A stretch of DNA of 64,000 nt from Microcebus murinus (GCF_040939455.1 NC_134122.1:32096001-32160000), one strand, 5' to 3'; shown: positions 21,767 to 33,140, counted from the first letter of the stretch. Numbers and translations are program-made. The notes: generated by a model from the sequence alone, not told the origin.

Positions 21767-22149
21767 AGATCTTGATAAAAACGTATTTTTTACTGTGAGT
21801 TTTGCTCTAAAACAGTTAAAAATACTGTGAGCTGTCTATTTAATCAAGCCAGGCCATCATACGGTTTGCAGATGTAGACTGTGTTGGTTTGACTTGCCAA
21901 ATTGCTTTCACTGAGTTGTGTTTGGTGCTTAAGATTTCTGTGACACCAACTACTGAAATTAAGTTTGGGGTGTTAAGGAAATTGACTTCCAGGTTGCCAA
22001 ATCCTGAGGATGATTTCATGCTGGGATTGGAGTGAGGCAAGTGAGGCACCTGGACCTTGAATTTAAGGAAACATTGAAGCTCAAGGTCACACAGGTGCTG
22101 GGTGGGCACTGTCCCAGTAGCATTCCCTCCTCCCTGGGTTCCTTAGCGC

Positions 22150-22600
22150 TGCACTCTTCTGGGCCTTCTCTGGTTCCTCTGGTTTCTGGCTTTGGTTTCT
22201 TCTCTGCCCAACCTTAAGTTGAGTGGAGGCCCATCCGGTATTTCGTCCTGTAGTATATTGTTACTCTCATGACTGCCAATGAATCATGTCTCCTGGTAAG
22301 CCCTCCCACATTGACTGTAGGTTTGGCTAATGAGGTATTAGCAAACGTGCTTGCTAAGTCCTGTGCATTGGGACTTGCCCTGTTGGGACCTGAGACCATG
22401 ATGCTGTGCAGAAGCCTGAAGGAAAGACCAGTGTTCCAGCTGAGCCCAGCCCCTGCCACAGCTCGCACCAGCTACCAGACACGTGCATGAGACCATCTAG
22501 GACTTCCCAGCTGGCTGTCCAGTTGAACACAAGCCCATGAATGAGCCCAGGTGCAACCAAAGGAGGAACTACCCAATTAGCTTACAGAAACATGACAAAC
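22150..22600 (+). mobile_element. LTR-like old repeat, left part
   Basis: Segments such as 'aatgaggtattagcaaacgt', 'agctgagcccagcccctgcc' and 'agctaccagacacgtgcatg' follow a common mammalian LTR-like repeat whose 3' end resumes after the 5S pseudogene at 22693. Confidence 0.55.
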
Positions 22601-22680
22601 ACTCTATGGCCATACCACCCTGATCTTGTCTGATCTCATACGCTAAGCAGGGTTGAGCCTGGTTGGTACTTGGATGGGAG
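22601..22680 (+). pseudogene. 5S rRNA retro-pseudogene
   Basis: 'tctatggccataccaccctg', 'cttgtctgatctcatacgct' and 'aagcagggttgagcctggtt' then 'ggtacttggatgggag' align with 5S rRNA. About ten bases (the acgcgcccga segment of helix II/III) are missing, and it stops after GGATGGGAG, so the last third is lost. Box A and box C are altered but recognisable. It is flanked by identical 14-bp repeats, agaaacatgacaaa, at 22586-22599 and 22679-22692, showing insertion of an RNA copy into an older repeat. Confidence 0.93.
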
Positions 22681-22692
22681 AAACATGACAAA

Positions 22693-22765
22693 TAATAAAT
22701 TATTGTTTTTAGCCATTAAGATTTGTAGTGGATTATTATGCAGCAACAGATAGCTGATATATCCC
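22693..22765 (+). mobile_element. LTR-like old repeat, right end
   Basis: 'taaattattgtttttagcca' and 'tatgcagcaacagatagctg' are the 3' end of the element broken by the 5S copy. Confidence 0.6.
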
Positions 22766-23059
22766 CTCAACCCTCATCTTCTCTCACTGTGAGAAGCCAG
22801 TCTTCTCATATGTCGATGGGCCCCAAATTGACATTTCCAGCTCAGACAGTGTTCCTAAGGCTCCTGTACACATACCTAGCTTCCTAGTGGTTGGCTATGT
22901 CCATGCAAATGTTCACAGGCTCCACTGACCCAGTCTGTTCAAATCTTATGCCATCACATCTAATCCAGTTCAGACCTTCTCCACTTCTTCCCGTAATCCC
23001 TGTCTTGGTTAACGACACCAGCCCCAATCCCTCAAGTTGCAAACCTGGTATGGCACATT

Positions 23060-23317
23060 GTATTTCCCAGGACCACCACCACAAGATTTTCCATTCTGTG
23101 TGGTCTTCTTACAACATGACCTTGATGATCGTCCCATTAAGAGGTGGGTCTGTGCTCCCTTCCCTTGAATCAGGGCAGGCCTGTGACTGTGTTCTGAAAC
23201 CAGCTCATAAAGGGCAATACTCTTTCCACCTGGTCCTTTTGGGCTGCTCACCATTGGAGCTCACCTGCTGTGCTGTGGGGAAGCAGGGCCCACGTGGAAA
23301 GGCCATCTGGAGGCATT
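23060..23317 (+). mobile_element. LTR-like old repeat, left part
   Basis: It precedes the antisense MLT1 LTR and appears to continue at 23709 ('accgccagacacgcagtggg' and 'taagccattccatttgggct'). The family is related to the 22.15 kb element; name not assigned. Confidence 0.45.
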
Positions 23318-23708
23318 TGTGTCAGTTTCCTAGGGCTGCAGTGACAAAGCACCAAAGACTGGGTGGCTTAATAAAAATGTATTGTCTCACAATTCCTGGG
23401 GCTAGAAGCCCAAGATAAGGGTGTTGGCAGGGCTGATTTCTTCTGAGGCCCCCTTCCTTGGCTTGTAGATGGCGGGGTCCTCTCCCTTTGTCTTCACTCG
23501 ATCTTCCTTCTGAATGCGTCCGTTTCCTCATCTCCACTTCTTGTAAAGACCGTAGCCATGTTGGATTAGGTCCATCCTAATGACTTCATTTTAACTTAAT
23601 TACCTCTTTAAAGACCCCATCTCCAAATACAGTCACATTCTGAATTACTGGGGGTTGGAGCTGTAAAACATAAATTCGGGGGAGCAGCCACAGTTTGGTC
23701 CATAACAG
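23318..23708 (-). mobile_element. MLT1 LTR, antisense
   Basis: Complement of MLT1 in full order: 'cagtttcctagggctgcagt', 'ggcttgtagatggcggggtc', 'tcctaatgacttcattttaa', 'ccccatctccaaatacagtc' and the end 'tttggtccataacag'. A solo LTR inserted into another LTR-like repeat. Confidence 0.9.
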
Positions 23709-23942
23709 TATTCTAGCCAGCAGCCCCAGCTGAGGTTCCAGCTGACAGCCAGTGTCAACCGCCAGACACGCAGTGGGGATGCTTTCATCTGACTTCACAC
23801 GCATGCGAGATCCTGAGAAAGGACCACCTAGCCCAGCCGAATCAACCTGCAGAACCGTGAGAGATAATAGCAAAACGTTTCGTTGTTCTAAGCCATTCCA
23901 TTTGGGCTGGTTTGTTCAGCAGCAGTAGATAACCCGAACACT
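23709..23942 (+). mobile_element. LTR-like old repeat, right part
   Basis: Ends 'ttgttctaagccattccatt' and 'cagcagcagtagataacccg', the characteristic 3' end of this repeat class. Confidence 0.55.
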
Positions 23943-24359
23943 CTGCTGGTGGGTTTGGGGTGGGGAGGGCATGGGTGGGAGGGGAAGTGGACCAGGGACT
24001 CATCCTAGATTGCTGCCTCTTCCTGTGCCCTCTCCCCATGTCTAATCCCCACCACATGCCAATGACTTTGTGGCTTGCACACCTCTGTATGCCAGCCTCT
24101 CTCTCCATCCTAGTTCCACATGAGGACTTAAGTATCCTGTCGTAGATGGTTCTAGTGGCCTCCTAAGTCCTGCTCCACCCGCCTTGTGTTGCCAAGGTGA
24201 CTGTGCCATCTCGTGGTTCTGCCCCACAGCTTCTTTGCTTGAAGGCCTTTTGGGGTCAGAAGAGGCAACATCAGCTCTGTCAAGAGAACCAAGCCCAGCT
24301 CCTCCAAGGTTGGTTGTGCGAAAAGAGGAAGGGACTTCCTTGCTCCCTGACCCACACTC

Positions 24360-24470
24360 TCCAATATGGTAGCCATTAACCAACCAAACATGGCTACTGA
24401 GCACTAGAAATGTAGCTAGTGGCTTGAGAAAGTGAAGTTTTAACTTCATTTATATTTAAATTTTAAAACT
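24360..24470 (+). mobile_element. hAT/MER-type DNA transposon fragment
   Basis: 'catggctactgagcactaga', 'aatgtagctagtggcttgag' and the AT-rich run of 'ttaacttcatttatatttaa' follow a nonautonomous hAT-Charlie-like consensus. Only one end is kept. Confidence 0.55.
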
Positions 24471-24582
24471 AATAGGCAATACAGTTATTAGAAACTATCC
24501 AAGGATGTTTGGAAGAGGAAGACCAACTGTCCTGGTTTTCCTGGGACCAAAGAGGTTTCCGGTATATGAGATTTTCAGTTTT

Positions 24583-24853
24583 ATTTGTTTATTCGAGAGA
24601 TAGCGTCTTGTTTTGTCACCCAGGCTAGAATGCAGTGGCATAATGAAAGCTCACTGTAGCCTTGAACAGCCTCTTGAGTGGCTGTGACTACAGGCGCATG
24701 CCACCACATTTGGCTAATTTTTAAATTTTGTTGTAGAGACAAGGTAGGTCTTGCTATGTTGCACAGGCGGGTCTTGAACTCCTGGACTTAAGCGTTCCTC
24801 CTGTCTTGGCCTCCCAAAGTACTGGGATTACAGGAGTGAGCCACTGCACCCAG
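24583..24853 (-). mobile_element. AluJ-like element
   Basis: Old dimeric Alu in minus orientation ('cacccaggctagaatgcagt', 'ctcccaaagtactgggatta'). Target duplications with one mismatch lie at 24568-24582 and 24854-24868. Confidence 0.9.
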
Positions 24854-25164
24854 GAGACTTTCAGTTTTAAAAACAGAACAGTCCCCAGTAAACCAAGATG
24901 ACTTGATCACACTACCTTGAAACAACTTAGTTATATAAATCTATGACATCTAAATGCAGATTGAGTATTGTGAATGAAAATTAAGCATCTGAATCGAGAT
25001 ATACTGTAAGTGAAAAATGCACCCTAGATTTCAAAGGCTTAGTATGGAAAAAAGAATATAAAATATTTCATTAATAATTTTAACATATTGAAATGATAAT
25101 ATTTTGGTTATGGGTTAAATAAAATTTTATTAAAATTAATTGTACTTGTTTCTTTTTATGTTTT

Positions 25165-25307
25165 TGGTTTTTGTTTGTTGATTTGTTTTGAGCTGTGGGT
25201 CTCCCTGTGTTACCCAGGCTGGTCTCAAACTCCTGGGCTCAAGCAATCCTTCTAATGCAACCTCCTGAGTAGCTGGGACTACAGGCTCTTACCACTGTGC
25301 CTGGCTT
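25165..25307 (-). mobile_element. Alu monomer (FLAM/FRAM type)
   Basis: A single Alu arm only: 'gttacccaggctggtctcaa', 'ctgagtagctgggactacag' and the end 'ccactgtgcctggctt'. Confidence 0.8.
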
Positions 25308-25371
25308 CTTTTACACTTTCAAAGTCCAAATTCCATATGGCTGGCTTTCTATTGTTACTGAACAGCGCTTC

Positions 25372-25500
25372 CCTAGAGCAGTGGTTTTCAAACTGTGGTC
25401 CGTGTCAGAACCACCTGGGACTTGGTGAAAATCCTGAGCCCCAGGCCCAGCCCTATCCAGACTCCCTGAGGCTGGGCCTCTGTTTTTTGTCAGCTGTTCA
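25372..25500 (+). mobile_element. MER5-type hAT fragment
   Basis: 'agagcagtggttttcaaact' (the CAGTGGTT TIR end), 'gtcagaaccacctgggactt' and 'cctgaggctgggcctctg' match the MER5A/B layout. Confidence 0.75.
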
Positions 25501-25884
25501 GGCTTCGTCACCCCCTGTGGCAGGGTGGAATGGGAAAGTGTGATCTATAGCAAGCCCCTTTCCTCTTAAGTCTGGAGTCTCTGCATTCACGAAGACCACG
25601 TGCAAAGACAGGGAGTTCTCACTCTGCGTGGCTAAAGTCCTGTGTGCACTGTACTTCTGAGATCCTAACTCAAGAACCTGCCACCTCCCTGGAAGATAAA
25701 CTCCCGTAATGTCCACTCTACCCAGGCAGGGCACAGCTCTCCCTCCAGATTGAAGTGCTCAATTTGTCTGATTTTGATTTAGTTGGTCTGGGGGAAGGGG
25801 TCAGGCATCTCCCTCCCCTCCCCCCACCCAGGTGAATGCAGATGCGCAGCAGGGTTGAAAACTCTCCCCAGCCCCAGGCCTTAA

Positions 25885-26045
25885 TACCAAGGTTCCCAAA
25901 TTGGGTCCCCCTCATCCGCATTACCTGGGCGCTTGTGAGAAATGCAAATTCTCAGGCCCCATCCTGGACCTGCTGAATCTGAAACCCCCAGGTGTGTTTA
26001 ACAAGCCCTCCAGGTGACACGGAAGCGCATTGGAAAACGACTGCC
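25885..26045 (+). mobile_element. MER5-type hAT fragment
   Basis: 'gagaaatgcaaattctcagg', 'ccccatcctggacctgctga' and 'cctccaggtgacacggaagc' follow MER5A. Second copy within 600 bases in the same orientation. Confidence 0.75.
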
Positions 26046-26289
26046 CTGAAAGCAGAGCGAAGTCAGCGCATGATTCAACACAGCAGGTCTAGAGCGTAAT
26101 GAGAGGGCAAGTCATTTCTTTTACAGGTTACTCTCCGTCCACACATGGGTTGCCCTAGTGGCCATCTGTCCATGGTGGCCACCAAACATCCCACAGCCTC
26201 CCTGTGGCTCAGGTGCAGGCGTACCAGACCTGTGCGAGACTCAGGTTGAAGCAATGGCGAGCCGGTGGGCTTTCCCGGAAGGCAGCAGG

Positions 26290-26836
26290 GATGTGTTCTG
26301 GTGACAATCTATTACTATGTGACACAGCTCACACTTAAAACAGCCACCATTTATATTAGCTCATGAATTCTGTAGGTTGTGAATTCAGACAGGGCATGTG
26401 GGGATGGTTTGTCTTTGCTCCTGGCCTTCACCTGGGAAGACTTGCATCCTGGGGGTTTCTCGGATGCAGGGGTGGGGGGGGTGGGGGGGCTGGAATCCTT
26501 TGGAGGTTTCCTTGCTCTGAGTCTGGACCCTGGTTGGGCTGAGCTGAGGCTGTGCATCGGAGTCCTCTCCAAGGGGCCTGGGGTTCTCACAGTGAGGCGG
26601 CTGGCTGGATTCCCAGAAAGGGCTTCGCAGGGAGCGTCCAGAGAGCTGAGCTTCCGAGGAAGTCACCTGCCCACAGCACGGCCTTTTGTGACCTAATCTC
26701 AGAAACCACAGGGGCGTCACTTTAGTGGTATTCTCTGAGTCGAAACAGAGTGGAAGAGTGACAAAGTGACCCTGTAGAAGAGCCTGTTGGATGGGGTTAT
26801 TACTGTAGTCATTTTGGGAAAACAGAGCCTGCCACT
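26290..26836. mobile_element. Old LTR-like repeat
   Basis: Same family order as at 12.4 kb: 'ctattactatgtgacacagc' at the left, 'tttgtgacctaatctcagaa' near 26685. It includes a G-rich run at 26470-26495 with quadruplex potential. It ends where the TIR element begins. Confidence 0.5.
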
Positions 26837-26838
26837 TA

Positions 26839-27238
26839 CTATGTTTCCCTGAAAATAACATAGGCTCTTATATTTATTTTTCCTTAAGAAGACACCCTAG
26901 GGCTTATTTTCAGGGGATGTGTTATTTTCCCCTCAAAGCCTCAGCTTGCAGCACGCACAGGATGGCCGGGACCTGATAGGGGGAGCTGACCTTGTTGGTG
27001 GGGCTGCCCGCAACTTTCCGGTCACCTCTGGGATAGTAGCTGTCACGGTGGGGCAGATGAGAAGGGCTGCTCATCTTCTTTACCACTCCGCCACGAAATG
27101 CATGGGTTGTGCAGATACGCTGTGCAGCCACACCCATCACTAGGTCTTATTTTCGGGGTAGGGCTTATATTGCGCAAATGCTTAGAAATCCTGCTAGGGC
27201 TTATTTTATGGGTAGGTCTTATTTTCGGGGAAATGCGG
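26839..27238. mobile_element. 400-bp MITE-like DNA transposon with TIRs and flanking TA
   Basis: The left end ctatgtttccctgaaaataa and the complement of the right end ccgcatttccccgaaaataa agree at 15 of 20 positions, and all five differences are transitions. TA lies on both sides (26837-26838 and 27239-27240), as for Tc1/mariner-type insertion. The subterminal regions repeat the phrase ggcttattttc(a/g)gggg in both orientations. No transposase frame is present, so it is non-autonomous. I do not recognise it as a standard human family. Confidence 0.75.
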
Positions 27239-27374
27239 TAGTGGCATGAGGTCCTAGAGAAGGTGTGGCTCGTGCAAGCAGTGGCAGCATTGTTTTCTCC
27301 TGGGCCAGTGCTGCTCCACTGTGGGGGCAAGGGACCTGGACGCTGTTCTTCCAGCCTCCCCAAAGATCCTGTTC

Positions 27375-27955
27375 TCAGCTTAATTTTTTGAAAGTAAGCT
27401 TTCTATCTTGAAATAATTGTAGATTCACATGTGGTTGTAAAAACTAATACCGAGAGAGACCCTCTCCACCCAGTTTTCTGCAATGGTAACAGCTTATAAA
27501 ACTAGAGCATGATCTTAGAACCAGGAAACTGACTTTCTACAACTCACTGAGCTTATTCAGATTCCATCAGTTTTACACACAGTCTTGCATGTGTGTTTAG
27601 TTCTATGTAACTTACTCAATATTTTAAAAACATACTCTTCATTTTAGAACAGTTCTAGATTTACAGAAAAATTGTGAAGATAGTACAGAGATTCCCATAT
27701 ACCCTGCACCCAGTTTCCTCTGTTGTTAACATCTGACATTAGTATAGGACCTTTGTTACCATCAATGAACTGAAATTAATACATTGCTATAAACTAAAGT
27801 CCATACTTTATTGAGATTTCCTTAGTTTATTTTTTACCTAATGTCCTTCTTATGTCCCAAGATCCCACCCACGATATTACATTTAGTTGTCGTGTCTCCT
27901 TAGGTTTTTCTTGGCTGTGACGGTTTACTCAATTTTTCTTTTTTCTTGTCTTTCT
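27375..27955 (-). mobile_element. Two adjacent L1M-type fragments
   Basis: Two stretches (27375-27610 and 27611-27955) share the phrase order 'ttctagatttacagaaaaat', 'cacccagtttcctctgttgt' and 'accatcaatgaactgaaatt', typical of old L1M 3' regions in complement. The second is stopped by an AluJ. Family and orientation are moderately sure. Confidence 0.55.
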
Positions 27956-27969
27956 TTGTTTCTTTTATT

Positions 27970-28258
<289 letters not shown>

Positions 28259-28329
28259 TAAAAAATAAATTCCTTTTCTATGTAAACTGACCAAAGTGGA
28301 TTTTGTTGCTTGCAACTTTGTTGCTATAC

Positions 28330-28570
28330 AACCAAGATCCATAACTGATGCACTTGGCATTCAAGGCTCACTATGGTCTGGTCTCAGTTCATAGCCCTGG
28401 CCTCATCTGCAGTGAGAAGACCTCCCTCCCTCCTCTACACCCTCTCATGGCCTCTGCCCCCCTTGCATAGGCCGACAGACCCATCTTCCTTTTACCTCTG
28501 GCATCACCTCCTCTGGGAATCTTCCATGATCTTTCTGGCAGTCCAGATTGCACGCGCCTCCATGGTTCTG
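28330..28570 (+). repeat. L2 LINE fragment
   Basis: 'ttcaaggctcactatggtct' followed by 'agttcatagccctggcctca' is typical of the L2 3' region. Confidence 0.6.
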
Positions 28571-28574
28571 CGAG

Positions 28575-28790
28575 GCAGCATTGGGTACTTGTTAAGAACG
28601 TGGTTTCTGATGTCAGACACCTCTGCATTCTGGCCCTGCCTCCTTCCAGCTGTGTGGTTTTGGACCAGTCATTTCATCTCTGTGCATGCTCTATTCCTGC
28701 TATATAAAATAGGATCATGGAGCTCCCGGCTCACGGGCTGCAACGAGGATGGCAGGTGGTGCTGGAAGGCACACAGGACACACAGTAGGC
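28575..28790 (+). repeat. MIR SINE
   Basis: 'cctccttccagctgtgtggt' then 'tttggaccagtcatttcatc' and 'aaaataggatcatggagc' follow MIR. Confidence 0.75.
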
Positions 28791-29138
28791 CTGCAGGGTA
28801 TGTCAGCCTCCTCTGCAAGCCCTTCCCTGGGCATTCATTGCGTTCAGGTTAAAGTTGTCTGGTTGCATGGGGACCGCCACGTCACCTCTAGCTGGTTAGC
28901 TCCAGAAGGGCAGAGGCCACTTCTCTTTCATCTTTCTATTCTCAGAGTTGACCTAAAAATAGGAGTTTGCTCAGTGGCCTAAATGGATGGCTCACTCTGT
29001 CTCTTGCAGTTCCCACCACACGGACCCAGGTGGGAACCTCCTTCCAGAGCCGGGAAAGTTTCGCTGCCTCTGAAGATCTGGGACGTTTTCTCCTTGTGCC
29101 CAATTAGGACGATATTTCTACAGGAGTGTGTTTTCCAA

Positions 29139-29154
29139 GGCAGCAGGTGGCGCC
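29139..29154 (+). promoter_or_regulatory. CTCF-like site
   Basis: GGCAGCAGGTGGCGCC matches the 14-base CTCF core at all but one position. It sits at the edge of a MIR. Confidence 0.45.
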
Positions 29155-29159
29155 GTGAT

Positions 29160-29330
29160 TGAGGTGAGGCGCCAGGCATCTGGAGCCACTGGCCTGGGCT
29201 TCAGCCCCAGCTCTGTTGCTTGCAAGCTGTGAGATTGTGGGTTAAGTTATTCCCTCTCTGTGCCTCGTTTCCTCATCTGCCAGTTTGGCCTGGCACACAC
29301 GACTGGCAACATCATTGGCAGAGCCTGATG
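29160..29330 (+). repeat. MIR SINE
   Basis: 'catctggagccactggcctg', 'gggttaagttattccctctc' and 'cctcgtttcctcatctgcca' follow MIR. Confidence 0.75.
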
Positions 29331-29469
29331 CAGAGTGAAACTTGAGGCTCTTGTTTAAAAAGCATTAAGGATTTAAATATGGCTGCGATAGAGCATTACA
29401 CCAAGTATGTGATGGCACAGGTCACGTGCCCCTGAGCTGGCTCTGCGGGCACAGGACACTCCTGGTGGG

Positions 29470-29570
29470 TGATGGTTTTCACCTGTCATGCTCAGTGCTG
29501 TGTCCCCAGGGCCTAGAACAGTAGGTATTGAACAGCATTCAATAAATGTTTATTGAATGAATGAATGAGT
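29470..29570 (+). repeat. L2 LINE 3' end
   Basis: 'ccccagggcctagaacagta' and 'caataaatgtttattgaatg' with trailing (AATG)n is the standard L2 3' terminus. Confidence 0.85.
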
Positions 29571-29629
29571 GGAGGCCGGGAGAAGTAGCAGCTGGTGGGG
29601 TTGAGGGTGGGGCAGATCTCTCACCTCTG

Positions 29630-29740
29630 CCACTCTCCTCTGAGGGACTCAGTTTCTCCATCTGTAAAATGGAAGGGGTAGCCTGAGTGATCTTGAACCC
29701 TCCTTCCAGCTCTGTGGTTCCATGCCACCATCACTCAAAA
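29630..29740 (+). repeat. MIR SINE fragment
   Basis: 'cagtttctccatctgtaaaa' and 'cttccagctctgtggttcca' follow MIR core sequence. Confidence 0.7.
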
Positions 29741-30059
29741 CAGGTCTGAGCTCCCCTTTTGGGATTTGTTGTGGGATTCATGGACGTGGCACTGGCAGGT
29801 GCCCTTGGTAATCATGCGTCACCAGGTAAGTGCAAAGGTGTGTGGCCCTCTGGTTACACACATGTGGTGTGACTGTGGGCCGTGAGACCCTTGTCATGTG
29901 TGTCAGTCATGTGCTGGCTCTGAAAGTTGCTCTCAGAGGCAGATTCTGCGAGGAAAGGGGCCCCAATGGGGACTCAGAGGTGAGCAAGAGTGACATTCGT
30001 GTTGTGGTCCAGAAAGAAGTAAAGACAGACACACGCTCTGAAGACCCTACACTGGGGTG

Positions 30060-30690
30060 ACGGGCTAGAGATGAGATGGCCGGAGCTGGGAGCATTTGAG
30101 CTGAGAGCCTTCGCAAGGAGCCGCCCTGCTGAGGTCTGAAGAAGAGTCTGCAGGTGGAAGGAATGCTGAACACGGGGGCCTAGAGGTGGGCACTGGGCTA
30201 CCTTCTGAGGTAGTGAGTTCCCCGAGTCTGGAGGATGTCACAGAAGCTGAATGGTGGGCGGGGACTGGAGAGGGGTCTGCAGTGGGAGGTTAGATTGGAG
30301 AAGTGGGGATTGGAGCCACATCGTGGAATATCCTTGAGCCTTAGGTTGGACTTTGCTTGGAGCCCAAAGATCCCCAACCCACCCAGGGTCCTGGGGAAGG
30401 ATGTGCTGGGCGAGGAGGCCGTGCCTGCTCAGGTGGAGGTGGAAAAAAGAAGAGAGGGAGAGGAAGGTCGGTAGAAATCTATTTGGCTAAGGGATGTCTT
30501 TTTCTGGGGCTCAGGTTCTTTCTGGATCCTTTTCTAGTCCCTAGGTGAGCTGGCTTTGGATCTCCTCCCCTGAGTTCGACAAAGAACACTGAGGGCCACG
30601 GGGAGCCACTGAGGATTCTTGAGCAGTGGAGGAGCCAGATAGAATGGACGCCCCACTGGCCCATTCTGAGAAAGCCCAGGCCACAGCCAC
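30060..30690. repeat. Ancient interspersed repeat (unassigned)
   Basis: Phrases such as 'gggagccactgaggattctt' followed by 'gagcagtggaggagccagat' belong to a repeat also seen at 36.7, 39.7 and 57.3 kb ('caggcagagggaacag', 'aagccactgaagggctttag'). I cannot name the family. Confidence 0.45.
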
Positions 30691-31099
30691 CTCCCTTTCC
30701 CACACTTTCCCACAGGGCTGTGGGAAGAACAGATTCCTCTGATTCTTTGCTAGAGATGCCAACCCCTGCCTGCGTCCCCACAGGAAAGGATTACTGGTTC
30801 CCGAAGTGCAGCGGACTGGATTAGTGTAAACAGGCACGGCTCAATCCACACCAGCCATTATCCTGGTCTCGGGAACAAGGCCTTCCCTTCTCGGTGCTCC
30901 CAGGCCCGCCCAGCCTTGCTGGGAGCCCCCAAGCACCAGCTGCCGGCCTCTGTGTGCAAATCCACACACGTAGATGCAATTACCAGGCATCACTTGGCCC
31001 CGCCGCAGTGGAGAGTGTGGGGTCTGGAAAACAAGCTGACCTTAGTGTTCCGGAGGGCCAGGCCTGCTCTGACTCTGGCCTGCGTCCCTCTCTGTGCTG

Positions 31100-31290
31100 T
31101 GCAATCCAGCTGCTTTCTCTGCTTCGGTTTGCCCATCTGTGAAATGGGCATGGTGGTGCCTCCCGCGGGGTGTGTGTACCCGTGTGCCTGTGCATGGGGA
31201 GGAAATGAAAGTGTGCCTTTAGGAAGGCCCCTAGAGCCCTTCCTGGCACACAGTAGGTGCTCGGCAAATATCTGTTGAATGAACGAACGC
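31100..31290 (+). repeat. MIR/L2-type fragment
   Basis: 'ggtttgcccatctgtgaaat' and 'acacagtaggtgctcggcaa' then 'atatctgttgaatgaac' are typical of MIR/L2 3' sequence. Confidence 0.65.
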
Positions 31291-33025
31291 CTGGACAAAG
31301 CAGCGCTTTGGCAGTCTGGCCTTAAGGGCGAGTCCTGGAAGGACATGGGTGTGCCCAGAACAAGCTTCTCCTTAGTGCGTGCACTGTCGCATCTGATCCT
31401 CTGGGGAGTGGGGATTCATGTGCCCTTTCTACAGATGGGGAGACTGAGGCTAGGGGAGGCTAGGAGGAAAGGAGCATGTGGGTGATACAGAGCTTTTCTT
31501 GGGTCTTTTTGGGCCCTCCCAAGGCCCTAGCCCAGGGCTGAGCAGGCGGAAGTACTTAAGGAGCACCCATGGGTTGGATCAGTCGGGAAACACGGGGCGC
31601 TGTAGTGACAGTGGGAGCCCCAGGCCCTTTCTTGTGCCATCCCTGGGCAAGGATAGGGCAGGGCAAGGGCCGCCAGGTCTTTCCCTCTGTCCTCTCTCTC
31701 TACTTTGCCTCCTCTGCTTCTGCTTCTTCCTCTTCCCTCCTTGCTCCTCAGCCTGTGGCCTTTCAACACTTTTTGTTTCATTTTGGTCTTAATCCATCGC
31801 TGAGGACCAGCCTGCACAGCTTCTAAGAGCCAGTGTTTTTGACCTGGTAGAAGACAGAGGCAATGGGGCCCCACATGCCTGATCCTCACACCCAAGCCTT
31901 GGTTTCCCCATCTGTAAACTGGGGATGTGATTAGGATTGGGGGTGATGTGTGTAGGTGCTGAGTACAGACATGGCCAATGGGAAGTGCCCAGCAGAGGTG
32001 AATTGTTGCTGTTGTTATTTTGCCTTGTTTCTAAGGCCACTGGAGCTCTGTAATATTCTGTGAAACCATTTTGGAGAGGGGCAGAGCCTGAGATTCTGAA
32101 GGTGCGATTTTGGATAAATGGATAAATACCTCAATTTCATGATCACTAAAATGCAAGTCTCTGGATGGTTGACCTCCGAGGGAGGTGATGAGACATTGGT
32201 CATTTAAATCACCAGGACAGGAAAACCAGAAGTGAGTCCGGTGGAATTTATGCACGGTCAAGTTTGGATTGTGAACCCAGGAAGGGCAGGGCTGGGACGA
32301 CCTGTGGGCCTTCCCCAAGGAGTGTTCATTTAAGGCTTGTGGAGTGACTCATCATGCATGTGTGGGGACTGACAACTGGGGGTGTCCCAGGGCTAGAGAA
32401 TGACCTTGGATCCCAAGCAGCCCCAGATTTCATGCTTGACATGTCATGGCAGAGGGGGCTGTACCCGGGACACCTTTTTGGACATAGCGAAGATGATTTT
32501 CTCTCTTGGGAAGGAATCTGGACTCTTGCAATCGTTCATGCAGATGCTGAGAACATCTGCAGCAGACACTGCTGGGATTGCTCATGAGATGTAACTCATG
32601 TCTGTGTGCAAAGTGCAATTTATCAGAGGACGTTCCTTCCAGCCACTGAGAACCTTTCAGAACATGACTGCAGTTAATGCGCTAGCCTCACTAAAGTGTT
32701 TTATTCCACTCTCAAATGAGATAATGAATCCCTTTAATTTACTGTTCAACTCCCATACGGAGCGAATGGCCCAGGCATCACCCATGCCTCAGGCCCTAAC
32801 ACAAAGAAGGCTGGGACCAGGCTCGGGAGGCCACACTGCACCTGGCATGTTGTCAAGGACCTTCTCAGCTCTTGGGTCCCCCTAGCAAACTGACCCATGG
32901 GGGCAACTCCCCTGGTCCTCTGGATTTGACTGGACATCCTTAAACCCTTTGGACAGGACCAGAGTTTAGATTAAAGCCAGCACATCTCCTTCCCTTCGTT
33001 TTTATCCTCTACCCCTAATCACAAT
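31290..33025. other. Mostly unique intergenic sequence
   Basis: Weak MIR remnants at 31420-31470 (antisense, 'agatggggagactgaggcta') and 31885-31960 (sense, 'ggtttccccatctgtaaact'). No exon found. Confidence 0.45.
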
Positions 33026-33029
33026 CTCA

Positions 33030-33140
33030 GTAATTTTATGAGAGGGAAACTGAGGCTCAGAGGAGGTGAGTCCCTTTCCTCAGAGCACACAGCTGGGAAA
33101 TGACAGACTAGAATTGGACCCAGGTCTGCCTGGACTGCCT
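33030..33140 (-). repeat. MIR SINE, antisense
   Basis: 'gagggaaactgaggctcaga' and 'tggacccaggtctgcctgga' are MIR in complement. Confidence 0.8.

Larger units (their letters stand above)
20851..22150. other. Upstream flank of CASTOR2, mostly unique
   Basis: Immediately beyond the CpG island the base composition becomes AT-richer. It holds a (TTTTA)-type stretch near 21128-21150, an (AAC)n microsatellite and an alternating purine-pyrimidine run. A possible plus-strand splice donor (CAG|GTAGGA near 20990) is too weak to call a divergent transcript. Confidence 0.4.

Noticed and set aside
22601..22680. Functional 5S rRNA gene
   Set aside because: Internal ten-base loss, missing 3' third, altered box sequences and no T-run terminator at the right place.
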